A stretch of DNA of 41,876 bases from Myxococcus sp. (GCA_014879945.1 JACSRE010000107.1:1-41876); one strand, 5' to 3'. Shown: positions 7,516 to 26,084, numbered from the stretch's first letter. The notes: generated by a model from the sequence alone, not told the origin. Translations and numbers: made by a program.

Positions 7516-8888
7516 GTGACTTCTCTCGCCGACGCTTCCTGCGGGCTGGCGGCGTCAGCGTCGCCCTGCCCTTCCTGCAGTCGCTGGTGCCCTCGTCGGC
7601 GCGCGGGCAGACCGCCGCCCCGCCCCGCCGCGTGATGTGGGTGTTCACCGCGAACGGCGATCAAGAGGCGCGGCGCTTCTCGACGAAGAGCGAGACGGGG
7701 TTCGTGCTCGACGAGTTCCTCGCTCCGTACCAGGCGATGCGGGCCGACATGCTCTTCGTCGAGGGCATCGACAAGTACCACGGCCGCCTGCCCTCGGGGC
7801 AGCGCGCCGACGGCCACCAGCAGGGCGGCTCGGCCCTGGCGCCGTGGCGGTCGGGCTCGGGCTCGTTCCCCATCGGCGGCGCCCCCGGGCAGACCATCGG
7901 CTACGTGCAGGGGCCGAGCATCGATCGCGTGATCGGCGAGCGCGTGCAGGCGATGAACCCCAACGTGCAGTTCACCCACTTCAACTTCCGCGTGGGCGAT
8001 CGCAGCAACAACATCTGGAACCAGCACTCCCACCGCGGGCCGGTGGGCACCCAGAACCCGATCCCCCCCGAGACCGATCCGTTCGCGGCCTACACCCGCA
8101 TCTTCGCCGGCGTCGACCCGGCGGCGCGCGACGCGGCCCTGCGCCGGCTGCGCATGCGCCAGTCGGCCCTCGACGTGGTGAAGGCCGAGCTGGCCGAGCT
8201 GGGGCCCAAGGTGTCGGCCGACGATCGACGCCGGCTCGATCAGCACGCCGAGTCGGTGCGTGAGATCGAGCGCTCGCTGTCCGGCATGGCCGCCGCCGTG
8301 CCCCAGTGCTCCACCTTCTCGACGGGCACCACCTTCGACGCCTACTCCCAGGACCGGTGGTGGGACGTGGGCCGCACCTTCGCGAAGATCTCGGCGATGG
8401 CGTTCGCGTGCGATCTGACGCGCTCCATCAACTTCAACTGGTCGGGGAACACCTCTGACCGCGTGTACCGCGAGCTCAGCCACACCGACGGCCACCACAC
8501 CACCTCGCACGACTCGAGCGCGGCGGCCTTCACGCGCATTCGGCAGATCATGCGCCTGCTCCACCAGCGCACCGTCGATGGCATCTACGCCGAGCTCAAG
8601 GCCATCTCCGAGGGTGACGGCTCGACCGTGTACGACAACACCCTGGTGATGCACTGGAGCGAGCTGTCTCAGGGCGACACCCACGGCAACAGCAACAACC
8701 TGGTGATGTTCGGCGGCGGCGCGAAGAAGCACTTCCGCACCGGCCGCTACGTGAACCTCGCCACCCAGCAGCGCAAGAGCTTCTCGGACCTGCTGGTGAA
8801 CTGCTTCCACTTCATGGGCTTCAACGACGTCACCAGCTTCGGCGACCCGCTGCTGTCGCAGGGTGGCCTGCCGCCCGGCCTCACCTGA
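7512..8888 (+). CDS. DUF1552 protein with Tat signal peptide
   Basis: A 458-aa protein starting with a twin-arginine signal (SRRRFLRAGG at residues 5-14, then a hydrophobic stretch), so it is probably exported folded. The body matches DUF1552, which is nearly always encoded beside a DUF1592 gene; here the two overlap by four bases. Visible family features include VMWVFTANGD near the mature N-terminus, HSHRGPVGTQNP in the middle, and the DNTLVMHWSELSQGDTHGN segment near the C-terminus, which resembles metal-site loops of the alkaline-phosphatase/sulfatase-like DUF1501 group. That relation is inference. Tat export would suit a protein that binds a cofactor in the cytoplasm. Its stop is six bases from that of the convergent TPR gene. 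Confidence 0.92.
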   Translation: MSDFSRRRFLRAGGVSVALPFLQSLVPSSARGQTAAPPRRVMWVFTANGDQEARRFSTKSETGFVLDEFLAPYQAMRADMLFVEGIDKYHGRLPSGQRADGHQQGGSALAPWRSGSGSFPIGGAPGQTIGYVQGPSIDRVIGERVQAMNPNVQFTHFNFRVGDRSNNIWNQHSHRGPVGTQNPIPPETDPFAAYTRIFAGVDPAARDAALRRLRMRQSALDVVKAELAELGPKVSADDRRRLDQHAESVREIERSLSGMAAAVPQCSTFSTGTTFDAYSQDRWWDVGRTFAKISAMAFACDLTRSINFNWSGNTSDRVYRELSHTDGHHTTSHDSSAAAFTRIRQIMRLLHQRTVDGIYAELKAISEGDGSTVYDNTLVMHWSELSQGDTHGNSNNLVMFGGGAKKHFRTGRYVNLATQQRKSFSDLLVNCFHFMGFNDVTSFGDPLLSQGGLPPGLT

Positions 8889-8894
8889 ACGCCC

Positions 8895-10202
8895 TCAGCG
8901 GTGCTTCATGATGATGATGCCGGCCTTCTTGGGGCCCAGCGCCTTGTCGATGCGCGCCTTGAGCTTGAGGTACTCCTTGTTCTTCGGGTCGCGCCGCAGC
9001 GCCTCGGTGACGAGCGTCTTGCCGCGCTGGAGGTTGGCGCCGGTGTCGACGTAGAGCCGGAGCAGCTCGAGCTTCTCCTGCTGGGTGGCTTCGCCCATGA
9101 AAAGCAGCCGCTCGAGGGTGACGATGGCCTCGCCCGTCTCCTTGCGCTTGAGGTACAGCGCCCACAGCCGGCTGAGCGGGCGCACGTACGACGGGTCTGA
9201 ACGAATGGCGGTCTCGTAGTCGGTGACGGCCGCGTCGATGTTGCCGCCCAGCTCGATGGAGCGCCCTCGCACGTAGAGCGCCGGCGCGAACCGGGCGTTC
9301 TCGCCCAGCGCGCGATCGATCAAGACCTGGGCGTCGATGCCGCGCTCCTGGAGCAGGCGCGTCTCGGCCAACAACGACAGCAGCACCGGGTTGCGCGGGT
9401 CGCCCTCGAGCAGCGGCTCCACCAGCTTCGCCGCCTCGTCGTGCCGGCCGAGCTGGTTGAGCACCCGCGAGCGGAGCGTCACCACCTCGGGGGCCTGCCG
9501 GTCCGCCTCCTTCACCGCCAGCAGATCGTCCTCCGCCGCGTCGAGCTGCAGGTTCGAGATGAAGTACCGCGCCCTGAGGATGCGCGCCGGGGTCAGATCG
9601 GGCGTCGCGGTGAGCAGGCTGTCCATCAGCTTCGCGGCCTCGAGCTCCTTGCCGTCGACCAGGAGGATCTCGGCCTCGACCGTCTTCGTCGCCGGATCGT
9701 CGGGCGTTCGCTTGAGGATCGGGTCGATGGTCGCGTAGGCGTCGCTGACGCGCCCGTCGTGCGCGAGCAGCAGCGCCACCATGCGCAGCTCGCCGTCGGT
9801 CAAGATGCCCAGGTCCCTCAGCGCGAGGAACTCGGCGATGGCGGCGCGCTCCTGGTGCAGCTTCAGGTGCATGTCGGCGCGCGCGCGCTTGAGGCTGGGG
9901 TCGCTGCCGCCGCTGATGTCTTCGGCCTGCTTCAGGGTGAGAATCGCGCCCGGCTCGTTGCCCGACAGGCGGTAGGCCTCGGCCAACTGGATGTAGGGGT
10001 CGACGTCGTTGGGCGACATGCTGACCGCCTCTTTGAAGTACGCGATCGCGCGATCGGGCCGGTTCTTCGCCAGCTCGGCCCGGCCATCGGCCAGCACCTG
10101 CGCCGTGCCTCGAACGCGCCGCTCCTCTTCGACTTTCGCCTCCTCGGGGCAGCCCAGGCTCGCGCACGACAGCAGACAGAAGAGGACGGACCGGGCGCTC
10201 AT
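8895..10202 (-). CDS. TPR-repeat lipoprotein
   Basis: A 435-aa protein. Starting at the ATG at 10202 gives a lipoprotein signal (SVLFCLLSCASLGC, lipidated Cys at 18, lipobox SLGC). An in-frame upstream start at 10241 would bury it. The rest is a run of tetratricopeptide repeats, for example DRAIAYFKEAVSMSPNDVDP and later units ending in DPS/DPR, covering most of residues 35-430. TPR lipoproteins scaffold envelope assemblies such as secretion or motility machines; no partner is indicated here, because it is divergent from the 122-aa gene and convergent with DUF1552. Confidence 0.85.
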   Translation of the reverse strand: MSARSVLFCLLSCASLGCPEEAKVEEERRVRGTAQVLADGRAELAKNRPDRAIAYFKEAVSMSPNDVDPYIQLAEAYRLSGNEPGAILTLKQAEDISGGSDPSLKRARADMHLKLHQERAAIAEFLALRDLGILTDGELRMVALLLAHDGRVSDAYATIDPILKRTPDDPATKTVEAEILLVDGKELEAAKLMDSLLTATPDLTPARILRARYFISNLQLDAAEDDLLAVKEADRQAPEVVTLRSRVLNQLGRHDEAAKLVEPLLEGDPRNPVLLSLLAETRLLQERGIDAQVLIDRALGENARFAPALYVRGRSIELGGNIDAAVTDYETAIRSDPSYVRPLSRLWALYLKRKETGEAIVTLERLLFMGEATQQEKLELLRLYVDTGANLQRGKTLVTEALRRDPKNKEYLKLKARIDKALGPKKAGIIIMKHR

Positions 10203-10277
10203 GCGGGCGGCCACCGTAGCGCGCGAGAGTTGTTCGTCCAAGCGAGCAGGCCGCCGGTGGTATTCTCAGCGCGATCC

Positions 10278-10646
10278 ATGGACCCGTTCGTTCGCCGCCT
10301 GGTGGAGCGCCTCTTCGACCCCGACGCGGGGCTCTCGCGGAACCGGCACTTTCACACCTTCGACAACGCCGAGGGGCGGCTCGCGCTGCGCATCAGCAAG
10401 CGCCTCAAGGCGCTCGCGAAAGACCTCGAGGCCTGCCAGCGCGAGGGCGGGCAGCCGACGATCGTTCGCTCGACCGATCACCGGGGCAAGGTGCGCATCG
10501 AGCTCGGCCTGCGACGGCTGCGGAGCCAGCGCACCACGATGATCGACGAGGCCGAGTTCGAGCTGATGCTGAAGCTCCCCGAGGTGAGACGCGCGCTCGA
10601 CGTCGACTCAGCGAGCGCTACGAGCCGAGCGGCGCGCCAGGGCTGA
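10278..10646 (+). CDS. Small conserved-looking protein, function unknown
   Basis: A 122-aa protein with no signal peptide or membrane span. Residues 1-60 (MDPFVRRLVERLFDPDAGLS, then NRHFHTFDNAEGRLALRISK) look like a folded alpha/beta domain, and residues 60-110 carry alternating strands and an Arg/Glu-rich helix. The start at 10278 follows the divergent promoter region with the TPR lipoprotein gene (75 bp). Almost every third base is G or C and the product is acidic/basic balanced, as expected of a real gene. No family recognised. Confidence 0.6.
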   Translation: MDPFVRRLVERLFDPDAGLSRNRHFHTFDNAEGRLALRISKRLKALAKDLEACQREGGQPTIVRSTDHRGKVRIELGLRRLRSQRTTMIDEAEFELMLKLPEVRRALDVDSASATSRAARQG

Positions 10647-10654
10647 ACGACCCG

Positions 10655-10810
10655 TCAGGCGACCTCGGGCTCACGCGGCGACAGCGCCCACGCGGGGCCC
10701 TTGAGGTGCCGCTCCCGCCTGGTCCGCTTGCGCGCCCGCTCGACAGTCTCGAGCAGCTCGCCGTCGAGGGCGTCGTCGTTCTTCGCGGTCATGTCCAGGA
10801 GCGGCTTCAT
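10655..10810 (-). CDS. Possible 51-aa basic protein
   Basis: A short open frame on the minus strand translating to a charged helical peptide (MKPLLDMTAKNDDALDGELL, then an Arg/Lys-rich ETVERARKRTRRERHLKG and a PEVA end). Only a couple of its codons end in A or T, which supports coding. No good ribosome binding site precedes either the first or the second Met (residue 7). It fills the gap between the convergent 122-aa gene and the end of the receiver-PATAN gene. No family recognised. Confidence 0.45.
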   Translation of the reverse strand: MKPLLDMTAKNDDALDGELLETVERARKRTRRERHLKGPAWALSPREPEVA

Positions 10811-10903
10811 GGCGTCGGGCAGTGCACACCGCTGACCACCCGCAAGTCAGCGTTCTGACGCGGCTGAGCGCGCCTCGAGGTGGGGCCCTGCCGACAGCCG
10901 GGG

Positions 10904-12424
10904 TCAGGCGAGCCCCAGGAACCGCGAGACGACCGTCTCGGGAACCTCGGGCATCGGGCCCTGGAGCGCCGCCAACAACAGGGTGCGCAGCACGCTCGAG
11001 ATGTCAGAGGAGACCACCGCGACGCCCAGCGGCGCGCCCCGGAGCGGAGCCGGCACCACCTCGCTCGTCACCATGCCGTGGGAGGCCGCCTTCGCCGCGA
11101 TCACCAGCGGCATGCGCAGATCGAAGGCGCAGTAGCGGGCCACCTTGATCGCAGCCTCCGACTCTTCGAGCAGCACTGCGCCGATGGCCCCCGTCATGAA
11201 CGGGCGCCACAGCGGCCGCGCCGCCTCGGCCATCGGCACCACCACGAGATCGACGCGCAGCACGTCGCTGACGTCGAGGCGGCCGAGCGTGCCGAAGCTG
11301 CTGCGGAGCGCCTGGGGCTCTGCCGAGACCGGGGTCACCCCAGGCATCGACTTGAGCAGCCACCGCCCAGCCCTCGCCCCGGAGCCGCACACCACCACCT
11401 TGGTGATCAACGTGCTGCGCGACGAGCGCCCCCGCATCAGCCGGCCGCGGAGCGCGTGCACCTCGGCCGCCCCCAGCAGCGGCCCATCGGTCAGCTCCGC
11501 GCCCGCCACCCGCTCGATGATGCCCCGCGCCAGCAGCGCGCCGATCGCGGCCAGCACCTCGAGATCCGGCGAGTCCGTCAGATCGAGCACCTCAGAGATG
11601 CGCCGGGGGACGCGCAGCAGCTCGAGGACCTCGGCCGTCACCGGGTGGGGCTCCACCACCGCCGCCGCGTCAGGCGTGCGCTGGAGCAGCTGGCCGAGCG
11701 GCGGCAGCCCCGCCAGCAGGCGCTCCCGCTCGTCGCTCTGGCGCATGCCCTCGAGCAGCACGTCCTCCATCGCGCGCGTCACCGGCGCACGGAGCGGCGC
11801 CGGGCCCGGCACGAAGGCGAAGGTGCCCTCTCGCCACGCCACCAGCCGAAAGAGGGCCTTCTCGCCCTCGATGTCGCCCACCCGCGCGTTCACCGGCTGG
11901 CCCGCCGAGAGGTGGATCTCGCCCTTCTCGGCCCCGTTGGCGACGGTGAGCCGCCCGGTGCGCCGGTTCATCGCGAGGATCTGGAGCAGATCGGGCAGGG
12001 GGAGCTGCGAGAGCCCACCTTCGATCTCGCGCGCGTCACCCTTGAGCTCCCGCGCCGCCTCCACGCGCCGGCAGAGGTGGTCGATGCGCGAGAGCACCTC
12101 GTCGAGGTTGAAGGGCTTCTGGAGCGCCCCGTCGCGGAACCCGCGGAACCTGTCGAGCTCGCGCGAGCTCGTCGTCACCACCACCGGAATGTCGTCGGTG
12201 CGCGGGTTCGTGAGGAGGATCTGCACGAAGGAGCGCGCCTCGATCAGCCGGCAGTTCTCGTCGAAGAGGATGACGTCAGGGTGCCGGAGCACCGCCACCT
12301 CGAGCGCCCGGGAGCCATCTGGGGCGTACTGCACGTGGTACCCGCGCTGGCGCAGGGCGCGCGTGAGCGGCCGCACCGCGTTCACGTCGGGGTCTGCGAT
12401 GAGGATCTTTCGCGCCTGGGCCAT
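10904..12424 (-). CDS. Response regulator receiver - DUF4388 (PATAN) protein with pseudo-GTPase-like tail
   Basis: A 506-aa cytosolic signalling protein. Residues 4-120 are a receiver domain: acidic pocket near D11/D13, phosphoacceptor D55 in VILFDEN, and the conserved K103 in LQKPF. Residues about 134-235 are a DUF4388/PATAN domain (GGLSQLPLPDLLQILAMNRR, then RTGRLTV), common in myxobacterial signalling proteins. From about residue 335 the tail resembles a Ras-like GTPase fold (beta strand KVVVCGSGARAGR, later RVDLVVVPMAEAARP), but the P-loop lysine and following Ser/Thr are missing, so nucleotide binding as in MglA is doubtful. It starts 8 bases after the GAF/GGDEF gene, so the two are probably co-transcribed and act in one pathway. 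Confidence 0.85.
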   Translation of the reverse strand: MAQARKILIADPDVNAVRPLTRALRQRGYHVQYAPDGSRALEVAVLRHPDVILFDENCRLIEARSFVQILLTNPRTDDIPVVVTTSSRELDRFRGFRDGALQKPFNLDEVLSRIDHLCRRVEAARELKGDAREIEGGLSQLPLPDLLQILAMNRRTGRLTVANGAEKGEIHLSAGQPVNARVGDIEGEKALFRLVAWREGTFAFVPGPAPLRAPVTRAMEDVLLEGMRQSDERERLLAGLPPLGQLLQRTPDAAAVVEPHPVTAEVLELLRVPRRISEVLDLTDSPDLEVLAAIGALLARGIIERVAGAELTDGPLLGAAEVHALRGRLMRGRSSRSTLITKVVVCGSGARAGRWLLKSMPGVTPVSAEPQALRSSFGTLGRLDVSDVLRVDLVVVPMAEAARPLWRPFMTGAIGAVLLEESEAAIKVARYCAFDLRMPLVIAAKAASHGMVTSEVVPAPLRGAPLGVAVVSSDISSVLRTLLLAALQGPMPEVPETVVSRFLGLA

Positions 12425-12432
12425 GGGTGACG

Positions 12433-13832
12433 TCAGTAGGGCTGGAGGTCGTAGGCGGCCTGGAGCTTCGAGACGAGCCCCTCGACCAGGGTCGGATCGC
12501 TGGTGTGGAAGCCCCAGGTGGCGCCGCGCCCGCGCCGCTGCAGGAGCGCGTAGGCCAGGCCGTCTCCCAACCACAGGAGGAACTCGTGGCGCGCCAGGTG
12601 TTCGTCGCCCTCGAGGAAGACCGGCGTGATGATCGGGTGCGAGGCGAGATCGGCGCGCTTGCCCAGGAGGTAGACGCGCGGCGCGAACTCGGCCGCCGAC
12701 ACGTCGAGCCCTCGCGCGATCGGCAGGTCAGCGCGCATCAAGGGGCCCCCGACGTAGACCAGCCCACGGGCGCCCGGCTCGCGGAGCAGCTCCCGCGCCA
12801 CCTCGAGCTGCAGCTCGTCGAAGAGCACGTCGGCCACCTTGCCGCGGCGGGCCGGCTCTCCGCGCGTCTCGGGCAGCCGCGGCGAGCGCGAGTTGCCCAG
12901 CAGCAGCTCGACCTCCTCCCAGAACGGGAGCGGATCGAGCCGCAGCTGGTGGTGCAGCGAGCCCCGGCGCTCCTCCATGCGGCGCCGGCAACGAACCAGC
13001 AGCTCGTCGAAGTCGTCACCGTCGCGGGGAAAGGTGGCGCAGCCGCCCGTCAGGCCGAAGGGAATGCGGGCCTCGAGCGCGCGCCCGTCGGGCTCCTCGG
13101 TCAACGAGCTCAGCGCGCGCCGCAGGAACATCAGCCCGCCGAAGAAGTCGGTCTCGGGCAGCAGCACGTGAAACTCGTGCTCCCCTGCCCTCGCCACCAC
13201 GTCGGCGTCGCGCGTCACCTGAGAGATCACCCGGAGCACGATCTGCTGCGCCTGCCGCGCCGTCGCCGCCCCCAGGCGGGTGCGAATCGAGGTGAGGTTG
13301 TCGATCGAGAACGTCAGCAGCGAGAACGCGCGGCCGTAGCGGCGGGCCTTGTAGATCTCTTTCGTCGCGTAGTCGGTGAAGTAGCTGAGGGTGTAGGCGC
13401 CCGTCTCGCGATCGCGCAGCCCCTGCCGCTGCAGCAACGCGAACCGCGCCGCCGTCTTGAGCGCCGAGGCCGCGAAGGCGCCGAAGCGCTGCGCGTCGGG
13501 CACCAGCGAGTCGGAGAAGGTGGCGTTGAGCGAGTCGCCCAGCTGCACCAGCCCCTGCACCTCGCCGGCCGGCGTCACCAGCGGCACCAGAAAGGCCGCG
13601 CCCGCCAGCCACGGGTTGGCCTGCACGAGCGTGGGGTCAACCAGCTCCGGCAGCGCCGTTCGATCGACCAGCCCTCGCCAGGCGCGCAGCCGCAGCCCAG
13701 TCCGCTCTCCCGCGACCCACAGGGCCCCCGATTGGGCGCCGCAGTGCTCGCAGAGCTCCTGGAGGATGCGCTCCTGCACCAGCTCGATGTCGTTGACCCC
13801 GACGACGGCCAACGCGCGGGCCTCGATGGCGC

Positions 13833-13836
<4 letters not shown>
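12433..13836 (-). CDS. GAF - degenerate GGDEF signalling protein
   Basis: A 467-aa protein whose GTG start overlaps the dapF stop (GTGA, 13836-13833). Residues about 10-135 form a GAF-like sensor (ELCEHCGAQSGALWV, then AFLVPLVTPAGEVQGLVQL). Residues about 142-290 have the GGDEF fold, including DRETGAYTLSYFTDY and the DNLTSIRTRLG metal/substrate region, but the signature is RAGEHEF at 216-222: GEHEF in place of GGDEF. The loss of the second Gly predicts weak or absent diguanylate cyclase activity, so it may be a GTP or c-di-GMP sensor or a structural domain. The last 170 residues are an unassigned domain. Followed closely by the receiver-PATAN gene. Confidence 0.85.
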
Positions 13837-14657
<821 letters not shown>

Positions 14658-14798
14658 AGCCAGCCCGCGCCGCCGAGGCGAGGAGCTTCCCCCCGAAGGC
14701 CTGGTCGCTCGCCGGTAGCCCTGCGCCCTCGACAGGGGCGCCCCCGCCCTGACGCTCGCGGGCCGCCACGCTGCCGCTGGGGGCGGTCGGGCCCAAGC

Positions 14799-14828
14799 AA
14801 AAGGGCGAGCCCGATGCCGGGCCCGCCC
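14799..14828 (-). terminator. Intrinsic terminator after rpoC
   Basis: Reading leftward, an 11-bp stem (GGGCGGGCCCG and CGGGCTCGCCC with one G-U pair, loop GCAT) is followed by four T. It lies 28 bases past the rpoC stop and marks the end of the ribosomal-RNA polymerase operon. Confidence 0.85.
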
Positions 14829-14855
14829 CTGGTTCAGCTCATCCGACCGGAGCGC

Positions 14856-19090
<4,235 letters not shown>

Positions 19091-19154
19091 TTCACCCTGG
19101 GGTTGAAAGTTCAGTTCTTAGCGTTGACTCAGCAGCGACGTCTGACCCGTTCGG

Positions 19155-23369
<4,215 letters not shown>

Positions 23370-23472
23370 TCGCTTCTCTCAGTCGGGCGATGAGGGGGAA
23401 CCGGTCTAGCCGGCGGGTCAGCGATTGAGTTGTCCTGGGGAGTACGACGGGTGCTGCTTGTGAAGCGGCAAA

Positions 23473-23502
23473 GCCGGTGACCCTCCCCAGAGGATCACCG
23501 GC
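23473..23502 (-). terminator. Attenuator-like hairpin between rplL and rpoB
   Basis: Reading leftward, GCCGGTGA (23502-23495) pairs perfectly with TCACCGGC (23480-23473) around a 14-base loop and is followed by TTTG. A partial terminator at this place is known in E. coli and lowers polymerase-subunit output relative to L7/L12; that role here is inference. An RNase III processing site is an alternative. Confidence 0.6.
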
Positions 23503-23527
23503 TGCCAGATGCGTACGACGAAGGCGT

Positions 23528-23899
23528 TTACTTGAGCTCCACCGTCGCGCCGACGGCCGTGAGCTTCTCCTTCATCTTGTTGGCGTCGTCCTTGTTGGCG
23601 CCTTCCTTGACGGTCTTGGGCGCGCCCTCGACGAGGTCCTTGGCCTCCTTGAGGCCCAGACCGGTCAGCTCGCGGATCACCTTGATCACGTCGATCTTCT
23701 TGTCGCCGGCCTTCGCGAGAACGACCGTGAACTCGGTCTTCTCTTCGGCGGGAGCCGCCGGGCCAGCCGCCGCAGGACCCGCAACGGCCACCGCGGCCGC
23801 CGAGACGCCCCACTTCTCCTCGAGCTTCTTCACCAGGTCAGCCGCTTCCATGACGGTCAGCGACGAGAGCTGGTCCACGATCGTGTTGATGTCTGCCAT
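23528..23899 (-). CDS. rplL: 50S ribosomal protein L7/L12
   Basis: Full-length L7/L12, 123 aa, the stalk protein that recruits translation GTPases. An N-terminal dimerisation helix pair ([20 protein letters not shown]) leads to an Ala/Pro/Gly-rich hinge (about 35-52) and the C-terminal domain with [20 protein letters not shown] and [11 protein letters not shown], the factor-binding helices. The gene follows rplJ by 53 bases, as usual, and a hairpin separates it from rpoB. Confidence 0.98.
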   Translation of the reverse strand: MADINTIVDQLSSLTVMEAADLVKKLEEKWGVSAAAVAVAGPAAAGPAAPAEEKTEFTVVLAKAGDKKIDVIKVIRELTGLGLKEAKDLVEGAPKTVKEGANKDDANKMKEKLTAVGATVELK

Positions 23900-23952
23900 G
23901 ACTTTGATTCCTTCTGTTCGGTTCTACGAATGGTTGATGGTTGAAAAACGGG

Positions 23953-24471
23953 TCACTGCTTGTCGGCCTTGGCCTGAAGCACACGGGCCAGCGCGTTCGC
24001 GGGCTCTGCGATGGTGCGCACCAACTTGCCTGCCGGCATGTTGATGACACCGAGGATCTTCGCTCGGAGCTCGGGCAGCCCCGGCAACTTCGCCAGCGCC
24101 TGCACGCCCTTCGCGTCGATCTTCTGCCCCTGCACCACGCCGCTGCGAATCGTGATGCTCTGCAGATCCTTGGAGAACTCAGCCAGGATCTTCGCCGGCG
24201 CGATCACGTCGTCGTAGCTGATGGCAGCTGCCACCGGCCCGACGAAGTCATCAGACACCAGCTCAACCGAGGTCCCCTTGGCGGCACGGCGGGCGATGGT
24301 GTTCTTCAACACCTTCCACTCCACCTTGCCGTCGCGCAGCTTCCGCCGCAGCCTGTTGACGGTGTCGACGTCGAGCTTCCTGAACTCGGCGACCACGACC
24401 GACTTGGCGCGGGTGAACTTGTCGTTCAGCTCCTTGGCCAACACTTCTTTCTCGCTCTTGAGCACTTCCAC
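23953..24471 (-). CDS. rplJ: 50S ribosomal protein L10
   Basis: L10, 172 aa, the stalk base that anchors L7/L12 dimers to 23S rRNA. The start at 24471 (MEVLKSEKEVLAKELNDKF) is backed by GGAGGTG just upstream. The N-terminal half is the rRNA-binding domain (VVVAEFRKLDVDTVNRLRRK, VLKNTIARRA) and the C-terminal helix binds L7/L12. A 431-base structured leader precedes it, consistent with the autogenous control of rplJL by L10 known in other bacteria. Confidence 0.97.
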   Translation of the reverse strand: MEVLKSEKEVLAKELNDKFTRAKSVVVAEFRKLDVDTVNRLRRKLRDGKVEWKVLKNTIARRAAKGTSVELVSDDFVGPVAAAISYDDVIAPAKILAEFSKDLQSITIRSGVVQGQKIDAKGVQALAKLPGLPELRAKILGVINMPAGKLVRTIAEPANALARVLQAKADKQ

Positions 24472-24902
24472 ACCTCCTTCCGTTACGTGTTGCCTGGTGC
24501 AAAGTGCGAGAGCGAGAACTTCAAAGTGACCCGACTGAAACTGCCATCACCTTTCGGCGCTCCCCGTCTCGGCAGGGCAGCCTCGAACTGACGGTGCCGT
24601 TTAAGCGCTCTGACTCGGTGCTGCCCGCTCCCCCTGACCTCGACGGTCAGGGAGCCAAGAGCGGGCGAGGCGACCCAGAGAGCCCCTGCTGTCTTCGACC
24701 AGGGTGCTGCTATTCACATTTTCGGCCCTGCCCCCTTGACGCCTTCGGAGAAGGCTCTCGTGTGCGACGAGAGAGCAGACGTCGGGCCCTTACCCGAGCG
24801 TGGCCACGGCTGTCAACTCGTTGAACCCCGAAGGGGCGAGCGCCCTGCCGAGGCCCCCCGACCAGGGAGGGCCCGGGCGCGCGCTGCCAGGGGAAGCGCC
24901 GG
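24472..24902 (-). promoter_or_regulatory. rplJ leader, candidate L10 autoregulatory region
   Basis: A 431-base gene-free region between rplA and rplJ with strong RNA structure in the transcribed (leftward) direction. The largest element (24666-24623) has two 8-bp arms: GCCCGCTC/GAGCGGGC and CCCTGACC/GGTCAGGG, split by a 6-base bulge on one side and a single G on the other, with loop GTCGA. Upstream are CTCTCGT/ACGAGAG and GCCTTC/GAAGGC hairpins. A TTGACA sits at 24816-24811 but its -10 partner (GTAAGG at 17 bases) is poor, so an internal promoter is uncertain. By position this is where the L10 leader RNA occurs; I could not match its consensus base by base. Confidence 0.5.
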
Positions 24903-25604
24903 TTACTTGTACCGGGCCCCGATCTCAGACGTGTCGAGCTTGATGCCCGGGCCCATCGACGAGCTGATCGCCACGGCCTTGAGGTACACGCCCTTGGCGG
25001 TCGCCGGCTTCATCTTCATCACCAGCTCCATCAGCGACAGGAAGTTCTCCTGGAGCTTGTCGGTGGCGAACGACGCCTTGCCCAGCGGCGCGTGCACGAT
25101 GCCGGCCTTCTCGGCGCGGAACTCGATCTTGCCGCCCTTGGCCTCTTTGATGGCGCGGGTCAGGTCCATCGTCACGGTGCCCACCTTGGGGTTCGGCATC
25201 AGGCCGCGGGGGCCGAGCACCTTACCAAGGCGACCGACGACGCCCATCATGTCGGGCGTGGCGATGACGGTGTCGAAGTCCATGAAGCCGTCTTCGATCT
25301 TCTTGGCCAGGTCGGCTTCACCGACGAAGTCGGCGCCGGCGGCGGTGGCCTCGGCCTGCTTCTCGCCCTTGGCGAAGACCGCGACGCGCGAGGTCTTACC
25401 GGTGCCGTGCGGCAGCACGACCGCGCCGCGGACCATCTGGTCGGCGTGCTTGGGGTCGATGCCCAGGTTGATGGCGACGTCGATGGTCTGGTCGAACTTG
25501 GTGGGGACGACGGCCTCTTTGAGCAGCTTGAAGCCATCGGCGACGGAGTAGCGCTTGTTGCGGTCCACCTTGGCGGCGGCGGCCTTGAACTTCTTTCCAG
25601 GCAT
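24903..25604 (-). CDS. rplA: 50S ribosomal protein L1
   Basis: L1, 233 aa, full length. It binds helices 76-78 of 23S rRNA in the mobile L1 stalk and helps release deacylated tRNA from the E site; in many bacteria it also represses rplKA. Visible family segments include [40 protein letters not shown] and the C-terminal [20 protein letters not shown]. It follows rplK by 36 bases, the standard order. Confidence 0.98.
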   Translation of the reverse strand: MPGKKFKAAAAKVDRNKRYSVADGFKLLKEAVVPTKFDQTIDVAINLGIDPKHADQMVRGAVVLPHGTGKTSRVAVFAKGEKQAEATAAGADFVGEADLAKKIEDGFMDFDTVIATPDMMGVVGRLGKVLGPRGLMPNPKVGTVTMDLTRAIKEAKGGKIEFRAEKAGIVHAPLGKASFATDKLQENFLSLMELVMKMKPATAKGVYLKAVAISSSMGPGIKLDTSEIGARYK

Positions 25605-25640
25605 GGGAGTTTCCTCGTGAAAAAGGGTTGGGGGTGGTGG

Positions 25641-26084
25641 TTACTTGACCTGAATGCCCATCGAGCGCGCCGTTCCAGCGATGGTGCGCATCGCGGCCTC
25701 GACCGACGCTGCGGTGGTGTCGCCGATCTTCTGCTCGGCGATCTCACGCAGCTGCTTCTCGGTGACCGAGCCAACCACTTCCTTGCCAGCCTTCTTCGCG
25801 CCCGAGCCCTTCTTCTTCTCGGTGTGCAGCCCGGCGGCCTTCTTCAGGAGCACCGACGCGGGGGGCGTCTTGAGCTCGAAGCTGAAGGAGCGGTCAGCAT
25901 ACACGGTGATGATCACCGGAATGATGAGGGCTTCCTTCATGGCAGCCTGGGTCTTGGCGTTGAACTGCTTGCAGAACTCCATGATGTTGACGCCGGCCTG
26001 ACCGAGCGCGGGGCCAATCGGAGGTGCCGGGTTCGCCTTACCGGCAGGAATCTGCAGCTTGACCGTTCCTGTGATCTTCTTCAT
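25641..26084 (-). CDS. rplK: 50S ribosomal protein L11
   Basis: L11, 147 aa, which binds the GTPase-associated 23S rRNA region and is the site where RelA-type stringent control and thiostrepton act. The N-terminal proline-rich helix ([20 protein letters not shown]) and the FCKQFNAKT segment are intact, as is the rRNA-binding C-terminal domain. It lies 125 bases after nusG; that gap contains a GC-rich hairpin. Confidence 0.98.
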   Translation of the reverse strand: MKKITGTVKLQIPAGKANPAPPIGPALGQAGVNIMEFCKQFNAKTQAAMKEALIIPVIITVYADRSFSFELKTPPASVLLKKAAGLHTEKKKGSGAKKAGKEVVGSVTEKQLREIAEQKIGDTTAASVEAAMRTIAGTARSMGIQVK

